This document shows positions 22,201-33,800 of a stretch of 64,000 nt of DNA, in pieces. Source of the DNA: Saxidomus purpurata (Eukaryota > Mollusca > Bivalvia > Venerida > Veneridae); assembly GCA_022818135.1 (NCBI GenBank), contig JAFMSR010000003.1, forward strand, positions 33,341,997 to 33,405,996, in the 5' to 3' direction. Below the pieces are notes generated by a model that was not told where the DNA came from, searched no databases, and was given only the letters and a program-made list of their open reading frames with translations. The position numbers and the translations under genes were made by a program. Within the stretch, counting starts at the first letter, position 1. Each line of letters begins with the position of its first letter.

Positions 22201-25200
22201 AGTTTTGGAGTCCATACTACCAAGCTGACTAGAACAGGTTAGAAATGATACTGAGGACTGTGGCTAAACAACAAGTGCTGCAGGTACAAGAGTCATATTA
22301 GGGAAAATGTTGGAGGACCTTTCTTAGCCAACCCTGCAACATCACAGAGAATTCAATAGTTGAGTTTACGAAGTTCACCATGGTTTGGTCTATAGTGATA
22401 AAAAGAAGTACCTATCCCCTGTCCAGACCCCTAGAACTACAATGTCATCGGCTCATCCTCTTCCCATACTTAACAGTATAAGAGACATTAAATTTTTATC
22501 TTATACTGATGCTCTTAAATGTTCCTTTATTCAAGGACCATACCCCTATTGAGTGCACTGTCTAACAGTACAATATCCTTAGCAACAGTTGAGGATTTTA
22601 AGTCTAAATTTTAAGACTTGAACTTAGTATGCTGCACAAACTTGTATCAACATACAATTTGCTTATTGTAAATAGTTTAACTCTTTTATTTAAATGTTGA
22701 GTGTTATGTACCCTTGATCTATGCAAGTTGCCTCAACCACCCACAGTCATGAACATGTGCAGTATCAGTAGATTGATAAATAAAGTTTCAAAAACAGGAA
22801 CTTCAAAACGTTTCAGAATATTTGTAAATGATATTTTCTTATCTTCTACCTAGTAACTATCTAGCAAAATAGTGAACCTTTAATTTAAGACTTTTCAGAA
22901 CCACACAGCTGTTAAATACTCATCAAGCACTAATTTATTTTTCACAGGATTTTGATAGTAGTTAATTGTCACCTCTATTATCATGTTCAGTTATAAGTGT
23001 GACCAGAGGGCATGGATTAATCAGTAAATCCACCTGACACTCTATGGCATGTTGACAACAAAACAACGCTATAATTGCAAAATTATTAAACAATTATGAA
23101 ATGGGGTTATTAATATGTTGAATATTCTATCAAATCTGGGCGATGCGAACGGTGACATATGCCTAGGTATTAAGCTGAGGAAACTGTTTCTAAGCTGATG
23201 TTGTGCAGGATGTATTCTAAGACTGACTTTCATTTGGTGATCAGAATAACCTGGCATTTTGATGGATTGAATTTCATGTCCCATTTTGATTCCCAAAGTT
23301 CTGGCTGGTGCAAATCCTATTGTAAAAGACTTGAATGAGAAGAGACAGACAGTGACAAATAGAGGGCTGTGTTATCTGCAAAAAGACTGACTTTGGAAAA
23401 GTTAACATAGTCAAGTTGATCGTAAATATAGAAAAGAAAGAGAAGCGGCCCACAGACTAAAACCTGGGGAACACCAGAGGAGACTGGTATGGGACTATAT
23501 ATTGAGCTATTTACCATTACAGACTGTGACTGTCTAGGAAACCTTTGATCCATTTGAGAGTTAAAAGAAAGCTGGAAGCTTATTCTCATGCATTAATACA
23601 ATGGTTCTCTGATAACCACATGAAAGCCAATCCTGATAAATTTAAGGCAATATATATTGGAAAGAAAACCAAAAAACTAAGTCTAACTTATAATGTTGAT
23701 GATAATGATATCACATGAGATGACAACTTGTTAAATTACTAGGTGTACAATAATTTTAAACTAAAATCTGATGTCCAAAAAAGAAGCTAGACAAATAAAT
23801 GTTCTCAAGAGAAATGGAAAATACCTGTGTAAGCTAGGCAAACTAAATATTTATTATTCTTTTATCCTATCAAATTTTAAATATTTTCCTCTTACTTGGC
23901 ATTTCTGTGGGGAGACTTACACAAAAAAGCTGGAGAAAATTCAGGAAAGGGCACTACGCTTCATTTAAATGAAGTGTATTCTTCAAGTTATAATGCCCTT
24001 CTCTCCAGGTCTAAACTGCCCTCACTGAAATTGTGAAAAATGAGGACAATGGCACTTAAAATACACAAAATTATCTATAAACATGGACCTGTTTACCTGC
24101 ATGACCTAATTTTAATAAAAGAACATTCTTTCAATGTTAGATATACAAACACCGCACAGATATCTCAGGTAAGAACAACCAGTTATGGCAGCACCTCTTT
24201 CCACTTCAGTGCACCCAAACTATGGAACTCTCTCCCTCAGCACCTTAGGGACAAGACCAATTTTTAACTTTTCAAGGGCCTCATTAACGACTGGGGTAGG
24301 GAGAGCTGCTCCTGCCCTTTCTGTTTGTGATCTCTGAAGTGACTCACTTTGACATTTTATTTTGCATATTTATTTATTTTATATAGCATGATCATTTGTT
24401 TGATTTACTTTTCAAGTCAGTATTCTCGGCTTCACACATCCAGGTACTATCAAATTATTTATATTTGGGAAAGGTGATTCCTTGGGTCTATGTATCTTTA
24501 ATCTTAAAATGTACAAAAACCAAGAATAAAAATGAAAGGAAACGACTATCTACCATTAGCTTGTAACTATCAAATATGATTTATAATAATTTTATGATGT
24601 TAAAAGCTTTTTGTGTCATTTGAAATAAATTTTAACTAGCATATGAGTCCACTGTAAAGACTGAGTTTTCACCTTATAATGCGATTGGTTAACTGGTCAG
24701 TATGACGTCACGGCAAAGCCGAGAATTGGACTTTGGCAGCCAAGTTTCCTTTTGATTTACTTTTTCGTTTTGTTAGGTTGCCAAAGTCTTTGCTGACTTA
24801 TTTGTGCTTTTACCCTCATGTTTGTGTATGTTAAACTATGTTTCCCTAGTTTGCTTCCCCTGTTCATTCTCTTATTTTGTAGTCGTCCATTAAGGCTAAA
24901 TTGGGAAATTCTTTCAAGCCAGTCTTAGGAGACTTTGGGTAAGAGTCACACTTTACCCCCTTATCAGTATTAAATTCACATGAAAAGAAAAATCCCCATT
25001 CTAGACAGTGCCTTATATCATATTATAAAATAACTTTTCAAAGGTAAGGTTTTTTATTCTGACCAAGTTTGATGAAATAGCTTGATGATAAAATCAACTT
25101 ATTCCCAGTTAGTTCTGGCTTCCATAACAAAATTGGTATTTTTATTGTGTCAGTTGACCATATTTATATGTAATATGAGAAATAGAAATACGGGCGTCGG

Positions 25201-25964
25201 CTAATAATTTTCCCAGTGGAAATATTGCCATTTTTTTACAATATTGATTAGTTCGTCGCCCCCCCCCACACCGGTATCAAGTGGTTTCACCCCCTAGTCA
25301 TTTCACCTCCGAGTCATCTCACCCCCTATTGTAATATACTGAATAAGTATGTGTGAAATGTACTATTGTCATATTGATTAATATGATTGCCAAACTGTTT
25401 ACTAGCTAATGAGAAATACTCACTTTGGCACCTGAATAAAATACTGCAGAAATAAAAAAAAGCTAAATTTCAACATGGTCCTTCAAATATTTGATTTAAA
25501 TCCATCACATTACAGTGTCTTATAACTTCACTAATTATATAATAACTAATTAGATTATGAAAACTTAGCATCATTCTAATAAATTTTTTATAAAGAGATG
25601 ACCACATTTTGTTAAGACCAAATAGAAATTCCTACCCATAAACATCCAAATATGCAAATGATATTTTATTTGATTACATGTAAGTATTGAACAGGATTCA
25701 TTTTAAATTAAAACAATAAAAAAAATCATATTTATTTTGGGGGGTGAATCATTTAGGGTTTTGGGAGGTGAAATGACCAGGGGTGAAACGACTAGGGGGT
25801 GAAACCACTGGTATTCCCCCCACCTCCCACCCGATCCCTATTGTCATGAAGCTGCGATATACCCCTAGAACTTCCGACGCATCTGGTACAGAAATGTCAT
25901 CTTCGTCTGATTCGGAAGCCTCGCCTTCGACAATTATTTTAGAAACTTCAACTTTTTCATCCAT
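16244..25964 (-). CDS. BLOC1S3: BLOC-1 complex subunit 3 (six exons)
   Basis: Subunit of the cytosolic BLOC-1 complex, which sorts cargo from endosomes to lysosome-related organelles. Coding exons in transcript order: 25964-25863, 20345-20186, 19675-19579, 19172-19153 (20 nt), 18030-17909, 16387-16244. All junctions are GT-AG and phases match throughout, giving 645 nt, 214 residues plus stop, close to the 202 of the human protein. The acidic N-terminus carries GEASESDE twice (residues 14-21 and 65-72), matching the duplicated GEATETDSE/GEAAETDSE motifs of vertebrate BLOC1S3. Residues about 119-200 form the predicted helical/coiled part: LLNRKLREKNVALRRH, then the C-terminal VDIVCSCNILPDI, matching vertebrate LDIVAGCRLLPDI. 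Intron 1 is 5.5 kb and full of mobile elements. The exon 2 acceptor choice (TTACAG|TCAG) is set by phase. There is no sign of decay. Confidence 0.93.
16475..17640 (-). repeat. Degenerate ~155 bp array related to the AGCTCACCTG family
   Basis: On the minus strand the right-hand edge reads GAGCAATATAGGGCCATCAT, like the tail of the element at 7260-8109; it is followed by a triplicated 'caatgatgg' motif. The rest contains diverged units with 'ggaacaatcctg', 'ttggcccagtg' and 'gcagagtggaac' motifs. Lies in the last intron of BLOC1S3. Confidence 0.5.
18196..18876. mobile_element. TTAA-flanked element in a BLOC1S3 intron
   Basis: 681 bp between TTAA at 18192-18195 and TTAA at 18877-18880. The ends are inverted repeats: AGACAATTA then, after a short difference, a ~31 bp arm GTCCTTCATAAGTGACCCC...ACCGCA on the left and its complement on the right. 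It has no coding capacity. piggyBac-like target choice; the family is not recognised. Confidence 0.75.
19800..20185 (-). repeat. Minisatellite derived from the BLOC1S3 exon 2 splice donor
   Basis: Units of about 37 bp read, on the minus strand, GTTACTAGGGAGGGCTAGAC followed by CTTGCACTGAATG|GTGAG. They are homologous to the last ~33 nt of exon 2 plus its donor (ends CACTGAATG|GTAAGC). Additional donor-like sites therefore lie at about 20143, 19951, 19889, 19853 and 19815. Copies are best preserved at 19800-19925. Confidence 0.7.
20750..20891. repeat. 142 bp near-perfect palindrome
   Basis: Two ~70 nt arms separated by 2 nt: the left arm runs from AGTAATATTCTGTCAG to AAATGGAAGAT, the right arm from ATCTTCCATTTAG to CTGACAGAATATTACT. 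Mismatches are few (a 3 nt indel near ACATG and single changes). It would form a cruciform in DNA or a very long hairpin in BLOC1S3 pre-mRNA (intron 1). Probably a fold-back MITE; a clear target duplication is not seen. Confidence 0.92.
21000..21425 (-). pseudogene. LINE reverse transcriptase C-terminal fragment
   Basis: Minus-strand translation gives LEYSSTV, SPYTGTLIDQLESVQNRAAR, then a frame change to LTNAWLCFTKFCI-type sequence and ending near 'WNALPPDV' in another frame. This is the tail of a Jockey-like polymerase, broken by a stop and frameshifts. It is in intron 1 of BLOC1S3, on the same strand as the gene. A donor-like GCG|GTAAGT at 20992 belongs to this fragment. Confidence 0.8.
21430..22030. 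repeat. AT-rich 'aattacatt' region interrupted by a TTAA element
   Basis: Flanks of the 21480-21920 element consist of repeated TGTAATTAATTAAATTACA-like motifs. They resemble the ends of the hAT-type element at 56471-57835 and are probably a decayed relative. Termini are not found. Confidence 0.35.
21480..21920 (+). mobile_element. TTAA-flanked MITE with an internal tRNA-like segment
   Basis: 441 bp, begins AGCGACTGCACTCCA and ends TGGAGTGCAGTCGCT (perfect 15 bp inverted ends), with TTAA on both outer sides (21476-21479, 21921-21924). Inside, about 21716-21795 resembles a tRNA: an A-box-like TAGTGTAGTAGGTTA, a stem-loop, and a B-box-like GAGTTCAAAACC. No ORF. Confidence 0.85.
22130..22790 (+). 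pseudogene. LINE reverse transcriptase 3' fragment
   Basis: The translation contains SLIRPQLEYVSQFWSPYY, then a stop-ridden tail with NSIRDIKFLSYTDALKCSF. It is a 5'-truncated, stop-containing copy ending near AGATTGATAAATAAAG. It lies in intron 1 of BLOC1S3 and is antisense to the gene. Confidence 0.75.
23090..23590 (-). pseudogene. LINE reverse transcriptase fragment, catalytic part
   Basis: Minus-strand translation shows SSGVPQ, GPLLFLFYIYD, then SKVSLFADNTALYL, i.e. polymerase motifs with FADN in place of FADD, followed in shifted frames by WDMKFNPSKCQV-like and AKYLG-like sequence. The altered catalytic motif and frameshifts make it inactive. Confidence 0.8.
23585..24345 (+). pseudogene. 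LINE reverse transcriptase C-terminal half, different family
   Basis: Starts ALIQWFSDNHMKANPDKF (right after the catalytic motif in this family), then FILSNFKYFPLTWHFC, LEKIQERALRFI, MALKIHKIIYKHGPVYLHDL, LWNSLPQHLR, and a Cys-rich end. There are several stops and frameshifts. It abuts the minus-strand LINE fragment head to head. Confidence 0.85.
25259..25820. mobile_element. Fold-back element next to BLOC1S3 exon 1
   Basis: About 560 bp with long, slightly diverged inverted ends: left GTGGTTTCACCCCCTAGTCA then TTTCACCTCC, right the complement (GGAGGTGAAATGACC ... GGGGGTGAAACCAC). Runs of C/G lie outside. The right end is only about 43 bp from the exon 1 donor at 25863. No ORF; family unknown. 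Confidence 0.75.
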
Positions 25965-26030
25965 TGTTTATCGCAGGACGCTTGGAATACATACAAAGCG
26001 TTTGAACGAGTCTACGTTTGATTATTGGTA

Positions 26031-27410
26031 AAAATAATTATGTAATATACGTGTTAATCGAATTCTTGAATTTATTTAGATAAATAATAAGAAAGTTACT
26101 GACGTGTTAAGTGTTTACCACAATAAAGATATATGTGTTTTAAGACAAATGTATGGTAAAACATTCATTGTTAGGTTTCATATACTACTGGACAGGTACA
26201 GTAATTAATTATTCAGGGCAGGCTTTATGATATATTAGAAAAACTGTGATATCACAGCGGGCCCACAAACGAAACTAACTATTTTGGAAATTGGTGATGG
26301 TTGATGTTGAGGCATGGCCCCAAAGAAATCAAGGAGACCAAGTTTAATTTATACCATTAGCAAATACCTATCCGAACAAAGTGTACCATCGCTAAACGCT
26401 AGCTGATACAGTAACAGCCTCGACAAAATCGATAGTCCAATACTGTCTACATCAATATTGATCGTTGTCGATCGGAAGTGTCCGTATCACGATAAGTCAT
26501 AAATCACTTAATCAGCAAAAATCGATAATGCAGCGCTAAAGTGGGACTGTTATATTCACCGATAAATGATACTGAGCTTCTGAGATTGCGCTGACTAACT
26601 GATTTATTGCATTAAATAGAAAATGAAGAGGGGCAATGTGATAAAATATGACCTATGAAATCAACATCGTGTAAATGATTTTTTTAGATGTAAAATGAGA
26701 AATGTAGAATAAAACATAATGTATAGAATTCTATGTACAATGAAAGGGTACAATGTATAATTTGTCCCATCTCAACCTTTTCTGTAGTGGTAATAATGAT
26801 AAAAGGGGTTTTAACTCTAAGAAAATGCAAATTTTATATATGGGGCATCCATTCCACTCTGATAAATTTTGTCTTTATCATATTCTTAGTATAATGGCAT
26901 AAAATGATGAACTTTCACCGTCAAGATTTTTAAATAACCAGATCTTAAATCAGCCATTATCGTTATTAGTTTCACACGAATGAAGATTTTTATGGTTATT
27001 TGCCGTAAAACATTTAAAAATGGTTTAAAAGCTGAAAATGATAAGTAAAACAGAAGAAAAAAAGCTTTTAAAAATGGATTCGGATGGGATTTGAACTCCA
27101 CTCGTAAAATAACAGTGCAGACTACGATTACAATACGACGATCGCCTACATTTATTTTGACTCAGTCTGTCAGATTATTGAATTTATATTGTATGAGATT
27201 ATTATATAAGATCCCTTGTTGTATTTACAATATTGCTATGAACTTTGTATTTCTCCAAAACACTTTTTTTGCAATTTTTAGCCAAAAAAAGAAAAAAGAA
27301 CGCATATCTTAATAGAAAATATTCAAGAAATGTATCTTCATCTACCCTTTCTTCCTACGTTCCGTTAAATTGTATTGTAATAGTGTTTGCCTGCTGGTTG
27401 AGTGTGCACA
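26031..27410. other. Intergenic, with one degenerate tRNA-like remnant
   Basis: The BLOC1S3 promoter should lie at the left edge, but no clear core element is seen. On the minus strand, about 27145-27070 ends GTGGAGTTCAAATCCCATCC, a B-box/T-arm-like motif that may be a tRNA pseudogene or SINE head. Nothing else is recognised. Confidence 0.35.
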
Positions 27411-27415
27411 TGTAT

Positions 27416-28716
<1,301 letters not shown>

Positions 28717-29084
28717 CCCTGCTAGGTGAATCTCTAACAAACGCAATGGAAACAAAAGGCATGTCATATTTGCTAGTTTCATTGTTATAATAATTGGCCG
28801 GCTTTGTGTTGTGTTTTGATGTAATATGTTGCTGTGATAGAACGCCATTTTGCCAGTACACCTTTCGCGTGGCGTTTGATGTAGTATATAGAAACGGTAT
28901 TTGGTATAAGAATAATTAAATTTGTTCAAAGTTATTAACAATCCTGATTCCCTGATGTACAAATGATATAATTAACGCGAAAACAAAAGCAATTTTACTA
29001 ACATATGCTAAAATATTGTTAGATGATCATGATTTTTTTATTTTTGAAATACTGTTACTGTCTCTTACGTTCATATTCAGAGCG

Positions 29085-29510
29085 TAATAAGGCGTTTGTA
29101 TGATCAGTTTGTACAGCAGTGGTTATCAAATGCGAGAAATCTACCAAAACTTGAATCATATTGTTGATTTTAAACCGATTTCTTGATAGAGAAATATTTA
29201 GCCAGCATTAAGAGCGAAAGGTGTTGTCTAGATTCCATTGTTTTGCACATAGCTTGATTAAAGAGGAATGTAAGCATAGGAACAATGGTAGGAAGTGTAA
29301 TATGAATTGTATTGAAAACGAGTACCACTTTTTATCAATGTGTCCGTTCTCTAGAGATATTCGTAGACGATGTTTACCCAATTATTACTGTCATTGGTCT
29401 AATTAAATAAGACTAATATAAATCCGTTTAATTCTCTGTTTGGTATCTCACAGACTAGTTTTATTAATAAACCATTTGTTATTTTTTATGAAGCGACTAT
29501 TGTCAGCTAC
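29085..29510 (+). pseudogene. LINE polymerase C-terminal (Cys/His) fragment
   Basis: The frame at 29221-29406 carries C-x(n)-C then IENEYHFLSMCPFSRDIRRR, the zinc-binding-like tail found after the polymerase domain of many animal LINEs. Upstream, LPKLESY and FLIEKYLASIKSER appear in other frames, and FNSLFGISQTS follows. It is interrupted by stops and frameshifts. Confidence 0.65.
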
Positions 29511-30867
29511 TTACTAATTTGTGTCTATAATCACTACAAGTTGATATTCAATAAAAAATGAAAATAAACAATGTTTCGCGGTAAAAATCACCACTCTATG
29601 TTTATTTATGGTTTTTCGCAAGATACATTGTTCACATTTATGTTTTGACTGAATATCAACTTCCTGTGACACAATATATTTTATACCTGTCAATTATTAC
29701 CATGCTTTTTTCAGGTACTTGTTCTCTAAAATTGTTAGGTACGGCTATAAAACTATATTGTTTGGCGATGGACATTGCACATGTTAATGCTTGATAAAAT
29801 ATTGTATTGTATGTTAAAGCTTTTAAAAAACCAACGAACAGTACAGGTTCAAATCCCGGTAAACCAATCCTGTGACGAATATATACTATCGGGGTTAATG
29901 TTCATGTAAAGTGTTTGAAATATTCCCCAACATGAATTTTGTCCTCCAAATTTGTATACTTTACTAGATAAATAGCAATATATTTCATGCACGAAAATGT
30001 TTGGAAAAATCAGTAGAAGCTTTCTGTACTGACTGTTTGATTGAGAAATGTTGTATGTGCTTCATACATCACAAACTTCGAGTACCTAGGGTCATTTATG
30101 TAGAAAACACCAATCTTTTTTATTTCAAATATCATTTCTCAAAATTGATTATTATCATATGCGCAATTTATACTAATCTAGGTACTCCGAGTAATGATAA
30201 CAATAAAAATTGCCAGCAATCCATTTGTTTTTTGACAGTTCTACTTTCACTTTCATTTTGAGTTTTTCCACATATTTTAAAATATTCATTGCTTCTTTCA
30301 ATTTCACTACTCCGACTACCCAGATAATCATATTGTTCACATTACATACGAATTATAATGTTTGAGAACAATTATTTTGAATAAAGGAATTTTGAATAAA
30401 GTATGCTTTATACATATCAGGCCCTAAGTACAAAGAAAGTGATGAACTGGAAGCAAAGAAAACATTTACAAATCAGTTATTTACTGTAGAAAACTCCAAC
30501 TGCCTTTTCTGACCAATTTAGTATATGAAAGAAGAGGTAATTCTGTATAAAAAAAGTATAAAAAATTCAAGGACAAAAATCATGTTGGGGACCATTTAAA
30601 GCAAGTCACTCATGAACCCCCCCCCAGATAATTTAAACTTAATTAAATAGTAAAATAAAATGCGCTGTCATTTAAATTTTATATATTCTTCTCTTTCGAA
30701 AATATTCTACAAAAATGACAGAATGTTGATGACTGACAAAGAATGTTGTGTGGTCAAAGTCGTGCGAACATGTTCTCTAAGGAAACATAGTATCTTCAAT
30801 CGATACAACCATAAAACTGTTCAACAAAACGTTTTTGTCGTTGTCTTACTTTAAGGTGACAAGAACT
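29511..30867. other. Upstream flank of SNIP1, nothing recognised
   Basis: Should contain the SNIP1 promoter and 5' UTR. No TATA box or initiator can be picked confidently. A weak B-box-like GGTTCAAATCCCGG occurs near 29848, without a full tRNA fold. Confidence 0.3.
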
Positions 30868-33800
30868 ATGGTGAAAGAACGTGAGAGGGCAAAATACTAT
30901 AGTGATGAGGAAAGTGATGGTCACAGTAGACCAAAACATCGTCGAAAACATCGTTCACAAAGCCCAGAGGTCTGTGCGTGGGTTTGGTTTCGTCAAAATT
31001 CGGTGCATAGAATAGTAGAATAACCGAAAAAGACGGAAAAACAGTTTAACTTTTTTTTAATAGAGTATATATAACTTTCAGCTTAAATGAAGAAATTTGT
31101 AAATATTGTATTACAAATTGAGAGAAAAGATAATAAAACATATTGCAGACCGAAAACTTTCTTAACTATAGTACACGCAAGGTGTTTTTTCCAAACCCTA
31201 AAAAAGTTTTGGTCACCTAAATGGCCACCATGACCATTTACGATGTGTTGAAATATACGGTCGTGGTGAATTGCGGTGACAAATTCGACTTGAATAATGT
31301 ATTTTACAATTATTTTATTATATTTATTGATGTACAAAACAGTGATTTTTTTACTTTTTTTGGCAACAGCCCATACCTTTTAAATTGGGAATTTTTAGCG
31401 CGATAAACTTAAAAATTGGGAAAAATAAACATAAACTTAATAAAAAAATCATTTTGAAAAGTTTTATTTTAAGGTAAATTTATTTCATTTTAATGTCCTT
31501 GCTTCTTTAATGTACAACTTCATCTTTCTATGTTTCATCCTTTAAAGCTGTCCACTAAACGTTCTAGTTTCTCGTTACTCAGTTCATTTTTTTGGCGACA
31601 TCAACGCATTACAGCGTCCAAACTACGTTGAGTAAGATGATTTTGCTTCTTAGTTAAAATATTGGATGTCAGAGAAAAACTTTCAACCACACAACCGATG
31701 GCATGATTAAGTTTTATTTTCTTATTATAATATTTGGTATTATGCAACATTTTTCTGCAACAATTTTTTTACTGGCTCATGTTGACGCATGAAAAAAGCG
31801 TTTAGCGACCATGATGAAAGTCATACTAAATGCCGTACTATGCCATGACCCGTTTTATGTGAACAACGCGCATCGAATTGGCAACAAAATTAAAGTCGGA
31901 ATTTCATGATTATTTGCATCGTTTTAGTTCAACTTTCACAAAAAACCAATCCAATTGGGAATAATCTTCTCGTTTTTGGGAATTTTTAAGCCTTTTTTGG
32001 GAATTTTGACCATTTTTGTCAGTTGGGAAGACGCCGAATTTCGGAGTCAAATCGGCGCAAAAAAATCACTGCAAAATGAAGAAAACATCAATTTCTGATA
32101 ATACTTTTTTTTGTTTTCATCTACAGTAGATGGTAGTTGTGCGTCTCTATTATTAGCACATCGCCGCCGCGGTATTTCCGTTGTGAATTGCCGCTCGAGT
32201 ATCACTGCGTAAAAAATCATCATTTTTGGATATAATTGTTTCAAAACGTTTTCATTCCTACCTGAATTTGAAATATTTATCACGTCTATGTAGATTTAAA
32301 ATAATTATCCACGAGAACAATGTGCCGTAATTGGTCAATCTTTTTATTCCTAACTTGCCTTTTGTCAATCACGGCGGGTGTGAAAAATATTTCCTCTAAT
32401 ATAGGATGACATATTTAACTCAAACAATTGTAAAATTGTTTGCAAACCCGAGCTATTTGACACAACAACTTCTGAAAGATAACTGTCAAAATTGAGCGAA
32501 TATGCATATTTTTTTGTCTGAGGAGATTTTGAGTGTCTCTCGTGGCTGAAAGTCGACAGGCAATGCATTGAAAGTGTGCGAATATTTCAATTATTGTAAT
32601 AATTATTATCCCATGTTCGTTAATTTGTAAATGCAAAAATGATCTAGATTATATTAAAAAAGTTCCGAGTTTGTGTTTCCAAAACAAAATTACCGTCGGC
32701 TATATTTGGTGTCCCACAAGGTTCAGTTGTGAGACCTCTCTTTGTTGCGAATTATGCTTTGTTTTATATATGTGAATGCACATTTTGAATAGAGAAATGT
32801 TGAATATCAAAACGAGTTGCTTGTTCGCAGCATACTTTTTGTTTTGCCATTTACGATCGCCTCTAATTTTTAAGTAATTGCCAACGCCGATTCTTTCCCA
32901 GTAGCATTTTCTTTTTCATTTTGCCAAGTATAGTTTTTGAATTGAGTTATTGTTATTGCAAAGTTTTTCTATATCAAAAGCAGCAGGTGTCATGAGATCA
33001 GAGAGTGCTGCGGCGGTGCCCGATTTGTTTGATCTTAGTGAGCACGTGGCATTAAAAAGAGACAGTTTGAGACATTGACGATAGATTGATATTTTGGATT
33101 ATTAAATCATTAGGCTGGAATAGATAAAGTAAGTTTTTTTTTTTTAGATTGATTGTGTTGCCGGGGTTGTTTTATTTGATCCTACAGTTTGTTAGTTTGT
33201 TGATAGCGGCATCGTAATTAAAACGATTTTGGCATTGGGAAGTTTTGAAAACATCAAATTACAATTATTTTTCTATTTTTCATTGATAATTTAAAGTTAA
33301 TCAGTAAAAAAAACATAACAAATATTCAAGTCGTGACCCTGACCAGTCACCGCGAATCGCATTGACGATGGTCACTGTGACCGGACACCCTGATTCGCGG
33401 TGACAGGTGACTCAGGGGGGCATTTGGGTGACCAAATTCATGAATTGTGATGGGTGACAATTGGAAAAAACACCTTGCGTGTACTGTAGCACTCTAGATT
33501 GTGTAATGGATACGGCACGGGAACATATCAAAACAGACAAAAAATTATTCATTACATACAAATTCCTTCATTTATTTAATACTTATGATATAAATCGTAC
33601 ATTATCTTTTGAAAAAAAAGTTGTTTTTGGTAAATATAAACTGTTTTTTGGTTCTTTTTCAGTCATTCTATGCACCCATCAAAATTATACAGTTTCATCA
33701 AACTTTAACTTAACTTGAGTAGATTCTGTGTATTCAATATAGGAGGATCGTGTTTGCAAACAAAACCTTGTATGCAATATTTTCTTCTGTTAAGAGATCA

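Noticed and set aside
23090..24345. A single LINE with 5' inversion (twin priming)
   Set aside because: The minus part already contains the segment equivalent to the start of the plus part, in a different sequence family, so these are two elements.
29830..29870. tRNA-like T-arm (GGTTCAAATCCCGG)
   Set aside because: No acceptor stem or anticodon arm could be matched upstream.
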